Shown in pieces: positions 52,262 through 60,118 of a stretch of 64,000 nucleotides of DNA (within the stretch, counting starts at the first letter, position 1; every line of letters starts with the position of its first letter). The position numbers were made by a program, and so were the translations under genes. Source of the DNA: Streptomyces sp. TRM68416 (lineage in GTDB: Bacteria; Actinomycetota; Actinomycetes; Streptomycetales; Streptomycetaceae); NCBI RefSeq assembly GCF_014596915.1, contig NZ_JACVWU010000036.1, positions 1 through 64,000 on the forward strand, in the 5' to 3' direction. Under the pieces are notes generated by a model, which saw nothing but the letters and a program-made list of their open reading frames with translations, was not told the DNA's origin and made no database searches.

Positions 52262-53295
52262 CCGGCGGCGAACTCGACCTCTTCCCCTCCGAGATCCGCC
52301 TCAACTCCGGGGCCGACAAGGCCGAGTGGGACCTGTGGCGATGGCTCGACAGCTTCGGCCTGTGCCGGTCCGAGCGAACCCGCTCCAACGTCCGCGCCTC
52401 GCGGGTCGCCTACTGCATCGGCTTGTACTACCCGTCCGCGCCTCTTGAATCCCTCGTCCTCATCAGCCGGTTCACCGGCTGGTCCCTGCTCATCGACGAG
52501 GAGTTCGACGCCGGCCCCGCCGGCCGTGACCCAGCGGCCTGTCTGGCCGCGGTCACGGGACTCGTCGACGTGTTCGGCCGTGCTGCCGCTCCGTCACGGG
52601 AAGCCATGCCACGTGCGGCCACGGCGCTGTGGGAGCGCCTGGCCCCGCGGCGTTCCGCGGCTTGGAAGGCACGTTTCCGCACCCACATGGCCAACTGGCT
52701 GTGGGGGTTCTACACCGAGACCATGGACCGCGCGGTCGGCCGCCTTCCGGATCTGCCGGAGTTTCATGAACGGCGGCGGGAGATGTTCGGGGCTCCCTGG
52801 TATCTGGACCTGTGCGAGGTCGCGATCGGGGTGGACCTGCCGGACGCCGTGCATCGGCTGCCCGCTTTCCGTGCTCTGTCCGCCGCGGTGGCCGACACCA
52901 CCGCTCTGTGCAACGACCGGGTCTCCGCCGACCGCGAACGGGCGGTCGGCTACTTCCACAACGCCGTCTGTCTCCTGGAGCACCATCGCGGCTGGCCCCC
53001 CGATAAGGCCGCTGCCCAGGTCGACCGGATGATCACCGAGGGCGTCGACCGGATCACGGCCGCCTACCGCGATCTGCCGCACCAGCTCGACCGTTCGGGA
53101 CTGCCCGAGCAGGCCGTCGAGGCGGCGCTGCGGTGCGCCGACGCGTACCTGGACGTGGTGCGCGGCAACCACGGCTACCACCGGACCAGCGGCCGCTACA
53201 CCCGCTCGGAACTGCTCCCGCCAGGAGCCGACCTGGTCGAGGGCTTCGCCCGCCCGGCCGCACAGGGTCTGTCGGCAGCGCCGGAACCGTCATGA
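52258..53295 (+). CDS. Class I terpene synthase
   Basis: The 345-residue protein has the bacterial terpene-cyclase fold: a metal-binding LLIDEEFD (D80, E81, D84, a DE variant of DDxxD), the NSE motif NDRVSADRE (N219, S223, E227), and the C-terminal RY pair (313-314). It cyclises a linear prenyl diphosphate; sesqui- or diterpene chain length cannot be told. It does not look like geosmin synthase (single domain) or a clear 2-methylisoborneol synthase. GTG overlaps the previous stop, and its own stop overlaps the P450 ATG. Confidence 0.9.
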   Translation: MTGGELDLFPSEIRLNSGADKAEWDLWRWLDSFGLCRSERTRSNVRASRVAYCIGLYYPSAPLESLVLISRFTGWSLLIDEEFDAGPAGRDPAACLAAVTGLVDVFGRAAAPSREAMPRAATALWERLAPRRSAAWKARFRTHMANWLWGFYTETMDRAVGRLPDLPEFHERRREMFGAPWYLDLCEVAIGVDLPDAVHRLPAFRALSAAVADTTALCNDRVSADRERAVGYFHNAVCLLEHHRGWPPDKAAAQVDRMITEGVDRITAAYRDLPHQLDRSGLPEQAVEAALRCADAYLDVVRGNHGYHRTSGRYTRSELLPPGADLVEGFARPAAQGLSAAPEPS

Positions 53296-54698
53296 ACAGG
53301 CCACCCGGCCCTGACCCGGCCGACATCCCCGCACTTCCGCCCGCATGTCCGCACCGCCGCGACATGGGCCTGCCCGACGGGCCCCGCCTGACACCGGCGG
53401 AGCTGCATGCCATGGAGAACGAGCGGCTGCTTGCCGCGTGGGAGGAGTACGAGCGGACGTACGGGCCCCTCTTCACGCTGCACGGCGACGGCACCGCGCC
53501 GCGCGTGTACATCAGCGACCCCAGGGCGATCCGCGGTCTCTTCATCGGCAACCGTACGGTCTGGGGCGCGCGCGGCACGCGCTACTTTCGCCCCGTGATC
53601 GGCGCGCAGGCCCTGCCGTACCTCACCGGTGAAGCCCATCGCGCCGTCCGCCTCCTCCTGGCTCCGGCCCTGCACGGTGACCGGGTACGCGCCCTCGGCC
53701 CCGCTCTCGACGACATCATCACGTCTGCTCTGGACGCTCTGCGCGGTACGTCCGTGCCGTTGGTCGACCTCACCCGGGACATCACCCTCCGTCTGATCGT
53801 CCGGGTCGCCTTCGGTCCCCTCGGCGACGAACGCCGGACGGACTGTGTCCGGCTCCTCACCGAGATCATGGATCTGATGTACGAACCGGCGGCTTCACCG
53901 GACGCCGACACCGCCACCGTGCTCCGACGTGTCACCGGACGCGTCCACGAACTGCAGGAGCTCGTCGCGCAGGAGGCCGGTGTCGTGCGGGCCGGTGAGG
54001 CACGGCACCGCGACGACCTGCTGTTCCACCTGGCCGCCGGGGAAGCGGCGCAGACCGACGAACAGATCCGGGGCCACATCATGACCCTGCTCATCGCCGG
54101 CCACGACACCACCGCCGGCGTCCTGGCCTGGGCTCTGTACCAGCTGGAGCTCCATCCGCGGACACGGCGGCGGGTGCGCGCCGAACTCGATGCCATCGGC
54201 GCCGCACCGGCCGCCGCCGAGGTCGTGCGCCTTCCCTACCTCAACGCGGTCTGCGCGGAGGCACTCCGCCACAGCTCGGTCGTCCCGGCCGGGCTGGCCC
54301 GCATCGTGCCCGAGGACCTCGAATGGGCCGGGCACCGCTTCCCGGCCGGCACCGAACTCGTCCCCGCCATCCACCTGGTCCACCGCCGCCCGGACCTCTA
54401 CCCGGACCCGGAGCGCTTCGATCCCGACCGCTTCCTCGACCGCAAACCCACCGGCGCCCACTACCTCCCCTTCGGCACCGGCAGCCGCCGCTGCCCCGGA
54501 GCGGAACTCGCCGAGTTCGAACTCCCCCTGGCCCTGGCCCGCCTGCTCCAGACCCCCGGGCTACGGCTCACCGGCGCCGAGCCGGGACTGCACGCACTCA
54601 AGAACGGACCGACCATGACCACACCCCCCAGTCTGCGGGTAGCCCTCGACGACCGGGCATCACCACAGCCCCCGCGAGGCCAAGGCAGCCCCTCGTGA
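53292..54698 (+). CDS. Cytochrome P450
   Basis: The 468-residue P450 has I-helix LIAGHDTTAG (about 266-275), ExxR in CAEALRHSS and the haem-ligand loop FGTGSRRCPGAELAEFE (Cys about 401). It is longer than most bacterial P450s, with a 50-residue C-terminal extension. It overlaps the terpene synthase (ATGA) and the methyltransferase (GTGA), so it almost certainly oxidises the terpene skeleton. Confidence 0.95.
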   Translation: MNRPPGPDPADIPALPPACPHRRDMGLPDGPRLTPAELHAMENERLLAAWEEYERTYGPLFTLHGDGTAPRVYISDPRAIRGLFIGNRTVWGARGTRYFRPVIGAQALPYLTGEAHRAVRLLLAPALHGDRVRALGPALDDIITSALDALRGTSVPLVDLTRDITLRLIVRVAFGPLGDERRTDCVRLLTEIMDLMYEPAASPDADTATVLRRVTGRVHELQELVAQEAGVVRAGEARHRDDLLFHLAAGEAAQTDEQIRGHIMTLLIAGHDTTAGVLAWALYQLELHPRTRRRVRAELDAIGAAPAAAEVVRLPYLNAVCAEALRHSSVVPAGLARIVPEDLEWAGHRFPAGTELVPAIHLVHRRPDLYPDPERFDPDRFLDRKPTGAHYLPFGTGSRRCPGAELAEFELPLALARLLQTPGLRLTGAEPGLHALKNGPTMTTPPSLRVALDDRASPQPPRGQGSPS

Positions 54699-55534
54699 CC
54701 ACGAAGGGAGACATCGGACGCTACTACGACGTACTGACACCGCTCCTCGAACAACTCTGGGGCGGCAACTTCCACATCGGCCTCTGGCCCGATGACACGG
54801 TCGCCGATCACCCCCATGACGACGGCATCACCGCGGTCGTCGAGGCCGGCGACCGGCTCACCGACCTCCTCGTCGGCGAGCTGCGCCTACACCCCGGCAG
54901 TACATTCCTCGACGTCGGCTGCGGTATCGGCGGCCCAGCCCTGCGACTGGCACGCACCACCGGCGCCCACGTCACCGGCATCACCATCAGCACCGCCCAA
55001 GTCGGCCATGCCACAGCCCGCTTCGCAGCGGCCGGTCTCGCCGATCGGGCCTGCTTCCGCCACGCGGACGCGACAGCCCTCCCCTTCGCCGACCGCTCCT
55101 ACGACGCGGCCTGGGCCATCGAGTCCTTGTTGCACATCCGCGACACCCGCCGTGCCCTGACGGAGATCAGCCGCGTCCTCAAACCCGGCAGCCCCTTTGT
55201 GATCAGCGACATGGTCCTCCTGTCACCCGACCCAAAGCGGCACGAGCACTCCTCGATCAAACCCCTGCCGACACTCCTCGCACTCCTCGACGGGACCGGC
55301 TTCGAGACCATCGAAGTCACCCGCCTCGACCCACACCTCCGCCGCTCGCTGCAACGCCTCCAGGACGATCTCGCCCACGCCGACCACGCCCTTCGAACCG
55401 CCTACGGCCCTGAAGCCGTGGCGGCACTGCGCCGCATCCTCCACAAGACCGTTCCAGGCATCGGCTCGACTTACGGCTACATCACCGTCTCGGCCCGCAC
55501 ACGCCAACCGGCAGACCAGCTCCCGCACGCATGA
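54695..55534 (+). CDS. SAM-dependent methyltransferase (sterol/tocopherol-type)
   Basis: The 279-residue protein has an N-terminal GRYYDVLTPLLEQLWGGNFHIGLW lid, motif I FLDVGCGIGGPALRLARTTGA, GITISTAQVGHATARF, and ADATALPFADRSYDAAWAIESLLH. This is typical of C- or O-methyltransferases related to sterol C24 and gamma-tocopherol enzymes that act on terpenoids. It is the last gene of the coupled operon, closed by a perfect hairpin two bases after the stop. Confidence 0.92.
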   Translation: MTTKGDIGRYYDVLTPLLEQLWGGNFHIGLWPDDTVADHPHDDGITAVVEAGDRLTDLLVGELRLHPGSTFLDVGCGIGGPALRLARTTGAHVTGITISTAQVGHATARFAAAGLADRACFRHADATALPFADRSYDAAWAIESLLHIRDTRRALTEISRVLKPGSPFVISDMVLLSPDPKRHEHSSIKPLPTLLALLDGTGFETIEVTRLDPHLRRSLQRLQDDLAHADHALRTAYGPEAVAALRRILHKTVPGIGSTYGYITVSARTRQPADQLPHA

Positions 55535-55535
55535 A

Positions 55536-55571
55536 AACAGCCCCTCCAGGACTCGTCCCGGAGGGGCTGTT
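55536..55571 (+). terminator. Terminator of the terpene operon
   Basis: Perfect 12-bp arms (aacagcccctcc at 55536-55547 and its complement at 55560-55571) enclose a 12-nt loop directly after the methyltransferase stop. Confidence 0.85.
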
Positions 55572-55598
55572 CAATACATATCGCCTGTTCGGCCAGTG

Positions 55599-55640
55599 TG
55601 CCCCCGGCAGGATTCGAACCTGCGACACCCGCTTTAGGAG
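55599..55640 (-). tRNA. tRNA-Arg(CCT) 3'-half fragment, probable att site
   Basis: On the minus strand 55640 to 55599 reads from anticodon loop CTCCTAA through variable loop and T-arm (GGTTCGAATCC) to acceptor strand CGGGGGC plus discriminator A. Nothing upstream matches the 5' half: the anticodon stem is not paired and no GCCCCCG is present. This is the footprint left by a tRNA-targeting integrase. The element must lie on the higher-coordinate side, since the chromosome follows the tRNA 3' end. Confidence 0.85.
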
Positions 55641-55744
55641 TTCGATCTACGTGCGCCCCTGGGCTCGTCGTCGGCTGGTCCGACGGTCGCGCAGGGGCGC
55701 TGCTGTATGCCGCTGTCCGGGCTCGTTGATGTCAGCGTTGGATG

Positions 55745-55945
55745 TCAGCGGAACAGCTCCGGAGCTGGGCAGACCTCCCATGGTTCCTCGGGCCGGTCCA
55801 GCCACTTCCACCAGGTGTGCCGATCGGAGCATCGCCAGAGTGCCCGGCAGGTTCTCTGCCCGTCGTCGTCGCGTCTGGCGAGCACGAGAGCGCCCGACTT
55901 CAAGGGCTGACCGCACTCAGGACACGGCGGAGGGTCGTCGGCCAT
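55745..55945 (-). CDS. Small zinc-ribbon-like protein
   Basis: The 66-residue protein has CPECG near the start, then TCRALWRCSDRHTWWKW. The CxxC plus C/H arrangement could bind one zinc. It is the first gene inside the presumed integrated element, in the same direction as the GntR gene upstream of it. No family is recognised. Confidence 0.55.
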   Translation of the reverse strand: MADDPPPCPECGQPLKSGALVLARRDDDGQRTCRALWRCSDRHTWWKWLDRPEEPWEVCPAPELFR

Positions 55946-55965
55946 GTGGCGATCCTTAGACGGGG

Positions 55966-56721
55966 CTATCGGTTGATCGGGATCTCATAGACGATCTCGC
56001 AGTGAGCCGCGGGCACCACGATGTCCGCAGTCTCCACGGGCCGTCCCTGATCGCTGTAGTACGTCCGTCGGATGTGCGTGACGAGCGCCGCCTTCTGGAT
56101 GCCGAGTAGCGAAGCCTCTTCGGCGGTCGCCTGCCTCGGCTCCGGCTGTTCGACGGCGTGGCTGACGGTGACCCCGATCGCGGCCATCCGATTCACGACG
56201 CCCGCCCCGGCATGGGGCCCACCCTCGGGGAGGACGACGAGAGTTCCCGCGGTCAGGTCGTACGGCTCCCAACTCGTCGACAGCTGCACCGGCTTACCGT
56301 CGGCCAGGAACTCGTACGTCGTCCGGACGCACAAATCGCCCTCGGCGATGCCCAGCCGCGCCGCGATCTCCGCCGGTGCCGGCACCTTGGCGTCGGACCG
56401 GCTCTCCCAATCCCCTTGCCTGCCCAAGGCCTTCATGTCCGCCCGGAACGGCGACCCGTCGGGCCGCTCCCGCGCTGAGGAGCGCACCACGCGCACCCGC
56501 TGCCGGGGCTCGGCGACGTACGTACCGGATCCGGCGCGTCCCTCCAGCACACCCTGAGAGATCAGCAGCTCCTGCGCACGGCGCACCACGTTCTCGCCCA
56601 CGCCGCACTCCTGGCCGATCTGGGCGCGGGAGGGGAGCCGGTCTCCTGGCTCCCACACGTGTTCCGCGATCTTCCGCCGGAGTTCGTCAGCGATGCGGAG
56701 ATAAGGCGGCTGCTCAGGCAT
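55966..56721 (-). CDS. GntR-family (HutC/UTRA) regulator
   Basis: The 251-residue protein has a GntR winged helix (YLRIADELRRKIAEHVWEPGDRLPSRAQIGQECGVGENVVRRAQELL) and a UTRA effector domain ending VETADIVVPAAHCEIVYEI. It resembles KorSA-type regulators of integrative elements. Two CTAGT/ACTAG palindromes directly upstream of its start suggest it represses itself and the divergent operon at 56799. Confidence 0.9.
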   Translation of the reverse strand: MPEQPPYLRIADELRRKIAEHVWEPGDRLPSRAQIGQECGVGENVVRRAQELLISQGVLEGRAGSGTYVAEPRQRVRVVRSSARERPDGSPFRADMKALGRQGDWESRSDAKVPAPAEIAARLGIAEGDLCVRTTYEFLADGKPVQLSTSWEPYDLTAGTLVVLPEGGPHAGAGVVNRMAAIGVTVSHAVEQPEPRQATAEEASLLGIQKAALVTHIRRTYYSDQGRPVETADIVVPAAHCEIVYEIPINR

Positions 56722-56730
56722 ATGGAAAAT

Positions 56731-56761
56731 CTAGTCCACTAGCTCTAATCTAGTTAACTAG
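56731..56761. promoter_or_regulatory. Paired GntR operators
   Basis: CTAGTCCACTAG (56731-56742) and CTAGTTAACTAG (56750-56761) sit 19 bp apart between the divergent genes at 56721 and 56799. The AT-rich sequence stands out in this GC-rich DNA. Confidence 0.75.
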
Positions 56762-56798
56762 CTTCACTCAAAGTGATCGCCGGTGACGGAGGCTGCCT

Positions 56799-57077
56799 GT
56801 GCCCGCTTCGGGATTGAGCGCGGCGGCCCTCGCCGCCCGGCTGTCCGCCCTCGGGCTCACCCCACGAGTGGAGGAACACCCCTGGCATACGTCGGTGGAG
56901 GCGGAGTTACCGGATTCGCTCTCCACCGAGACCTGGCGGGAGGTCCTGGACGCGGTGGCCCTGGCCGACCGGTTCGGCCTCCTCGCCACCAGCATGAACG
57001 GCCGCACCCTCTGGGCGGCCGTACGCAGAACGGCCCCCACGACGGGCGATGTCGGGGGACCGGGCCATCAGCGATAG
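56799..57077 (+). CDS. Small hypothetical protein of integrated element
   Basis: The 92-residue protein has LSAAALAARLSALGLTPRVEEH and ADRFGLLATSMNGRTLWAAVRR, soluble, with no membrane segment. GTG start with GGAGG six bases upstream. It heads a run of six closely spaced genes ending with a GntR regulator and a small partner. No function is recognised; similar small genes are frequent beside KorSA-like regulators. Confidence 0.6.
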   Translation: MPASGLSAAALAARLSALGLTPRVEEHPWHTSVEAELPDSLSTETWREVLDAVALADRFGLLATSMNGRTLWAAVRRTAPTTGDVGGPGHQR

Positions 57078-57089
57078 GAGCTGATCAGC

Positions 57090-57410
57090 GTGCTCAACCG
57101 TATCCGCCGCGCCCTCTGCCTCACCAGGGTGCGGAACTCCTCCAGGGGTAGGCATCGCCGCCCCTTAACGCTCTCTCCGCGCCCGGCGCATCCCGCTGGC
57201 GCCTCACCCACACCCGTTGGCGCCCCGACCCTGCCCCGGAGCCGGACTGATGCCGCGGCGTCGGGCCGTCCCTTGCTCGCGGGGGAGGACGTCGCACTCG
57301 TCCGCCCGTACGTTCTGGCCTGGGAGCGGCGTACACGAACCCGCACGCTCGTCGTCGCGCCCCACATGCCGGCTCATGCATGGCTCCCCATCCTCGTGGA
57401 GGCCCGCTGA
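57090..57410 (+). CDS. Small hypothetical protein
   Basis: The 106-residue protein has a basic, Pro-rich first half and a conserved-looking end: LLAGEDVALVRPYVLAWERR and APHMPAHAWLPILVE. GTG start after AGGAG. Its stop overlaps the ATG of the next gene. Not recognised. Confidence 0.55.
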   Translation: MLNRIRRALCLTRVRNSSRGRHRRPLTLSPRPAHPAGASPTPVGAPTLPRSRTDAAASGRPLLAGEDVALVRPYVLAWERRTRTRTLVVAPHMPAHAWLPILVEAR

Positions 57411-57613
57411 TGACCCCCGACCAGAAGCCGCACCCCACGGACACCTCGCCCATCCCCTACCGCTCGGCCGCCTGCCGGATCGGCACGCACACCGCCTGCG
57501 CGGAGCCTTGCCCGGCGTCAGCACCGATCGACGTGCCAGTGATCTATGAGGTGTGCGACTGCCAGTGCCATTCATCGGTCGGCCCATCCACACCGGTGGA
57601 GGTGGCGTCGTGA
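57410..57613 (+). CDS. Small cysteine-rich protein
   Basis: The 67-residue protein contains ACRIGTHTACAEPCPAS and YEVCDCQCH, six or more Cys/His that may bind zinc. The start overlaps the previous stop (TGATG) and the stop overlaps the next GTG (GTGA), so it is tightly coupled. Small Cys-rich proteins of this look are common in Streptomyces integrative elements. Confidence 0.6.
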   Translation: MTPDQKPHPTDTSPIPYRSAACRIGTHTACAEPCPASAPIDVPVIYEVCDCQCHSSVGPSTPVEVAS

Positions 57614-57834
57614 TCGCCCGGATTCCCGCCGGCGCCCTGGTCGCCAACATCGAGATCACCGCGGCCACCGTGCAGCGGGGCGACATCATCCACCTCGGCG
57701 GCCGGGCCTGCCAGGTGAGAGACCTGTTCCAGCTTCCCCAGGGGGCGAAGCAACTGGTCTTCGACTCGGGCGAGTTGCTGACGATACACACGCGTACCCG
57801 GCTCATCGCCGTGCGGACGCTGAGAAGGCGGTGA
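57610..57834 (+). CDS. Small hypothetical protein
   Basis: The 74-residue beta-rich protein has AALVANIEITAATVQRGDIIHLG-like character: GDIIHLGGRACQVRDLFQ, then KQLVFDSGELLTIH. It is coupled by GTGA overlaps to both neighbours. It may be a small beta-barrel; function unknown. Confidence 0.55.
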   Translation: MIARIPAGALVANIEITAATVQRGDIIHLGGRACQVRDLFQLPQGAKQLVFDSGELLTIHTRTRLIAVRTLRRR

Positions 57835-58577
57835 ACGCTCTCGTGCCTCCCCGCCACCACGACATCGCCGACGACCTCCGGCAACAGATCACGACCGGCC
57901 GTCTCCAACTGGGCGAACGGCTGCCGTCCGAAACGGCTCTGGCCGAGCAGTATGCGGTCAGCACGGTGACGCTGCGCCATGCCCTCGCGGTGCTCCAAGG
58001 CGAGGGGCTCCTTGAGAAGGTCCACGGCAAGGGCAACTTCGTCCGCCGTCCCCTACGGAAGATCACGTACGTGGGCGGCGGGGGCACCCTGGACCCCTGG
58101 ACCGCCGCTGAGCCGTCCTTGCGCGTCACGGTTCGCAGCACCACAGTTCAGGCGCCCGCAGACCTGTCGGCGTTGCTGAGCGTCCCCACGGGCAGTCCAC
58201 TCGCGGAGTTCTCCTGCCTCAGCCTCGAAGGGGAATCACCGCGCGGGCTGGCCCGCATCTATATGCCGCGAGACCTGGCCCCGGCCGGAGTGCTCGACGA
58301 CGACACCGGTAGTAGCCGAGAGGCAGTCACACGCTTCGCCGTCCTCGCTCCGCCGCCGGCCGCCGTTCGAGAGACGGTGTCTGCTCGTCCCCCGACACCG
58401 GACGAGGCAACGGCCCTGCGCATCGGCTCCACGAGGGCCGTACTCGCGATCACGCGCCTCGCAACCGACTCAGCCGGCCGCGTCGTCGAAGCGGCGCTGC
58501 TGGCGTTCCCGGGGGATCGCGTCGACGCCGTCTTCACTGCCCACCACGTGACCGACGAGAGGAAGACTCGGGAATGA
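57831..58577 (+). CDS. GntR-family regulator, second of the element
   Basis: The 248-residue protein has a GntR helix-turn-helix (DIADDLRQQITTGRLQLGERLPSETALAEQYAVSTVTLRHALAVLQ, then KVHGKGNFV) and a UTRA-like effector domain. GTG overlaps the previous stop, preceded by GAAGG. It is embedded in the small-gene operon and overlaps the next gene (ATGA). KorSA-like control of transfer or replication functions is likely but unproven. Confidence 0.88.
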   Translation: MNALVPPRHHDIADDLRQQITTGRLQLGERLPSETALAEQYAVSTVTLRHALAVLQGEGLLEKVHGKGNFVRRPLRKITYVGGGGTLDPWTAAEPSLRVTVRSTTVQAPADLSALLSVPTGSPLAEFSCLSLEGESPRGLARIYMPRDLAPAGVLDDDTGSSREAVTRFAVLAPPPAAVRETVSARPPTPDEATALRIGSTRAVLAITRLATDSAGRVVEAALLAFPGDRVDAVFTAHHVTDERKTRE

Positions 58578-58876
58578 CCACGCCGAACACACTGCGGCTC
58601 CTCCCGTGGACAGGTCCCGAGGGCAAGCCCTGCTACCTGAGCACCGACGACCGGGACGGCTATATGTCCCGCCTGGCGGACACTGTGGAAGCGGCTCAGC
58701 TTGGAACGGCAACCGAGCTGCTGGAGCAGGCGTCGGAAGTCCTAGGCGACCGGGACGCGAACCCGGCGGAAGTGCAGCGACTAGCGAGAGAACTGACCGG
58801 AGCTCTCCGAGACGTCCTCCGCGTGGCTGCCAGCCGCGGCCACCTTCTCGCGGCGGGGGACCTTCAAGGACGCTGA
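58574..58876 (+). CDS. Small hypothetical protein downstream of GntR
   Basis: The 100-residue, mostly helical protein has LRLLPWTGPEGKPCYLST and DRDGYMSRLADTVEAAQL. ATG overlaps the GntR stop. It ends the operon ahead of a very strong terminator. No family recognised. Confidence 0.6.
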   Translation: MTTPNTLRLLPWTGPEGKPCYLSTDDRDGYMSRLADTVEAAQLGTATELLEQASEVLGDRDANPAEVQRLARELTGALRDVLRVAASRGHLLAAGDLQGR

Positions 58877-58915
58877 AGGGTGCACTCGAACGGCGCAGCT
58901 GCACATGCCAACTCT

Positions 58916-58970
58916 CCCGAGGGGGAGGGGAGCCAGTAACGCACCCGGGCTCCCCTCCCCCTCGGGTTTC
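58916..58970 (+). terminator. Strong intrinsic terminator
   Basis: Perfect 19-bp arms (58916-58934 and 58948-58966) are followed by tttct, closing the small-gene operon. The remaining gap to 59222 shows no gene. Confidence 0.88.
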
Positions 58971-59222
58971 TACCGACCCCGGTACAGGCTGTCTGGCGGG
59001 CGATGATGGCTGGCGTCGGGCACTGCCGGTTACTGGGTCGCTGTACTCCGGTGCCGTACACCAGGAGTGTCGGTTTCGCAGGCCACCACAAGCACGTCGT
59101 CGCTCTTGGGCGGCCTCGGGGAACCTCGGACGGCCCAGCCGGACCGCAGGCGGCTCCTCCGTTGTCAGTGTCTGCGGCTATGGTGCGTCCGCCATCAAAG
59201 GCAAATGCTCTGGGGAGGGGCC

Positions 59223-59981
59223 TTGGGAGCCAAGACAGGACTGCTGGTGTACGCCGACGGCGACGTGCCCGGGTTGCTGCGGCAAGTGGGGGCGGCTGAC
59301 CTTGAACGGACGGCCGCCATGATGCGGCGGCTCTATCCGGGCTGCGAGATTGAGGAGTGCGAGGGCTCGAATCTCTGGGACGGCGTGTACCCCTCGAAGG
59401 GGACGGTGTACGCAGCCAGCTGGCCGGGTGTGGAGGTCATCGGTGACCAGAGTGTGATGATCGACGCTCCCTCTGAGCTTCCGGGACACCTGGTGGCGGC
59501 GAGCGTCGGCCGACGGCTCGTTCTGCACGCCATGCATAGTGTCGTCGACTGGTTGGCGTTCGCCGTGTGGGAGAACGGGCGCCTCGTTCGCTCTCTGAGC
59601 CTGTCCCCGGACAGCGGCATCATCGAGAACATCGGCGAACCGCTCGCGTTCGAACAGCCGTACTGGGCCGGAGGCCGCCCGGCCGACATTGTCCCCTGGC
59701 CCGGCGAGGAGGACGAGCCGTACGCCCTGCCTTTCCACCCCTTGGACCTGGGCGAAGACGCGCTGCGGGCGCTCTGCGGGTTCATTCAGGAGGGGCGTCC
59801 CGAGCCCGATGACGTCGACGCGGACGCCATCGAGCTCTTCGGATTCCACGTGCGCGACCCACGTGGGCCTGATCCCGCCGAGCAGGAAGCGGAGCTGCGC
59901 AGAGCCGTGGAAGCCATGGATCCGCCGCGGTTCTACGCACTGAGCCCTGACGGCTCACTGGTCGAGCGCGACGGCCTTTAG
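59223..59981 (+). CDS. DUF6928-type protein
   Basis: The 252-residue protein starts LGAKTGLLVYADGDVPGLL, characteristic of the DUF6928 family of actinobacteria, with GTVYAASWPGVEVIGDQS and RRLVLHAMHSVVDWLAFAVWE. The start is TTG with GGGGAGGGG upstream, which fixes it because the family begins (M)GAKT. Function unknown. Confidence 0.75.
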   Translation: MGAKTGLLVYADGDVPGLLRQVGAADLERTAAMMRRLYPGCEIEECEGSNLWDGVYPSKGTVYAASWPGVEVIGDQSVMIDAPSELPGHLVAASVGRRLVLHAMHSVVDWLAFAVWENGRLVRSLSLSPDSGIIENIGEPLAFEQPYWAGGRPADIVPWPGEEDEPYALPFHPLDLGEDALRALCGFIQEGRPEPDDVDADAIELFGFHVRDPRGPDPAEQEAELRRAVEAMDPPRFYALSPDGSLVERDGL

Positions 59982-60045
59982 CTCGCGACCTCTTCGTCCC
60001 GAAGCAACTTGGGCGGGCGCACGACCTTGGGCTCGGTTGCCTCTC

Positions 60046-60068
60046 ACCTGCGGCGACGGTCCGCAGGT
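60046..60068. repeat. Short hairpin between convergent genes
   Basis: Acctgcgg (60046-60053) pairs with ccgcaggt (60061-60068), between DUF6928 and the Fic gene. It may terminate both. Confidence 0.5.
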
Positions 60069-60118
60069 GTGCGCGGTTGTCCGCCGTCGTGCGCGGGCGT
60101 TGTCACGCAGTTAGACAC

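Noticed and set aside
55599..55675. Complete tRNA-Arg gene
   Set aside because: The 5' half (acceptor, D-arm, anticodon stem) is absent; only 42 nt match.
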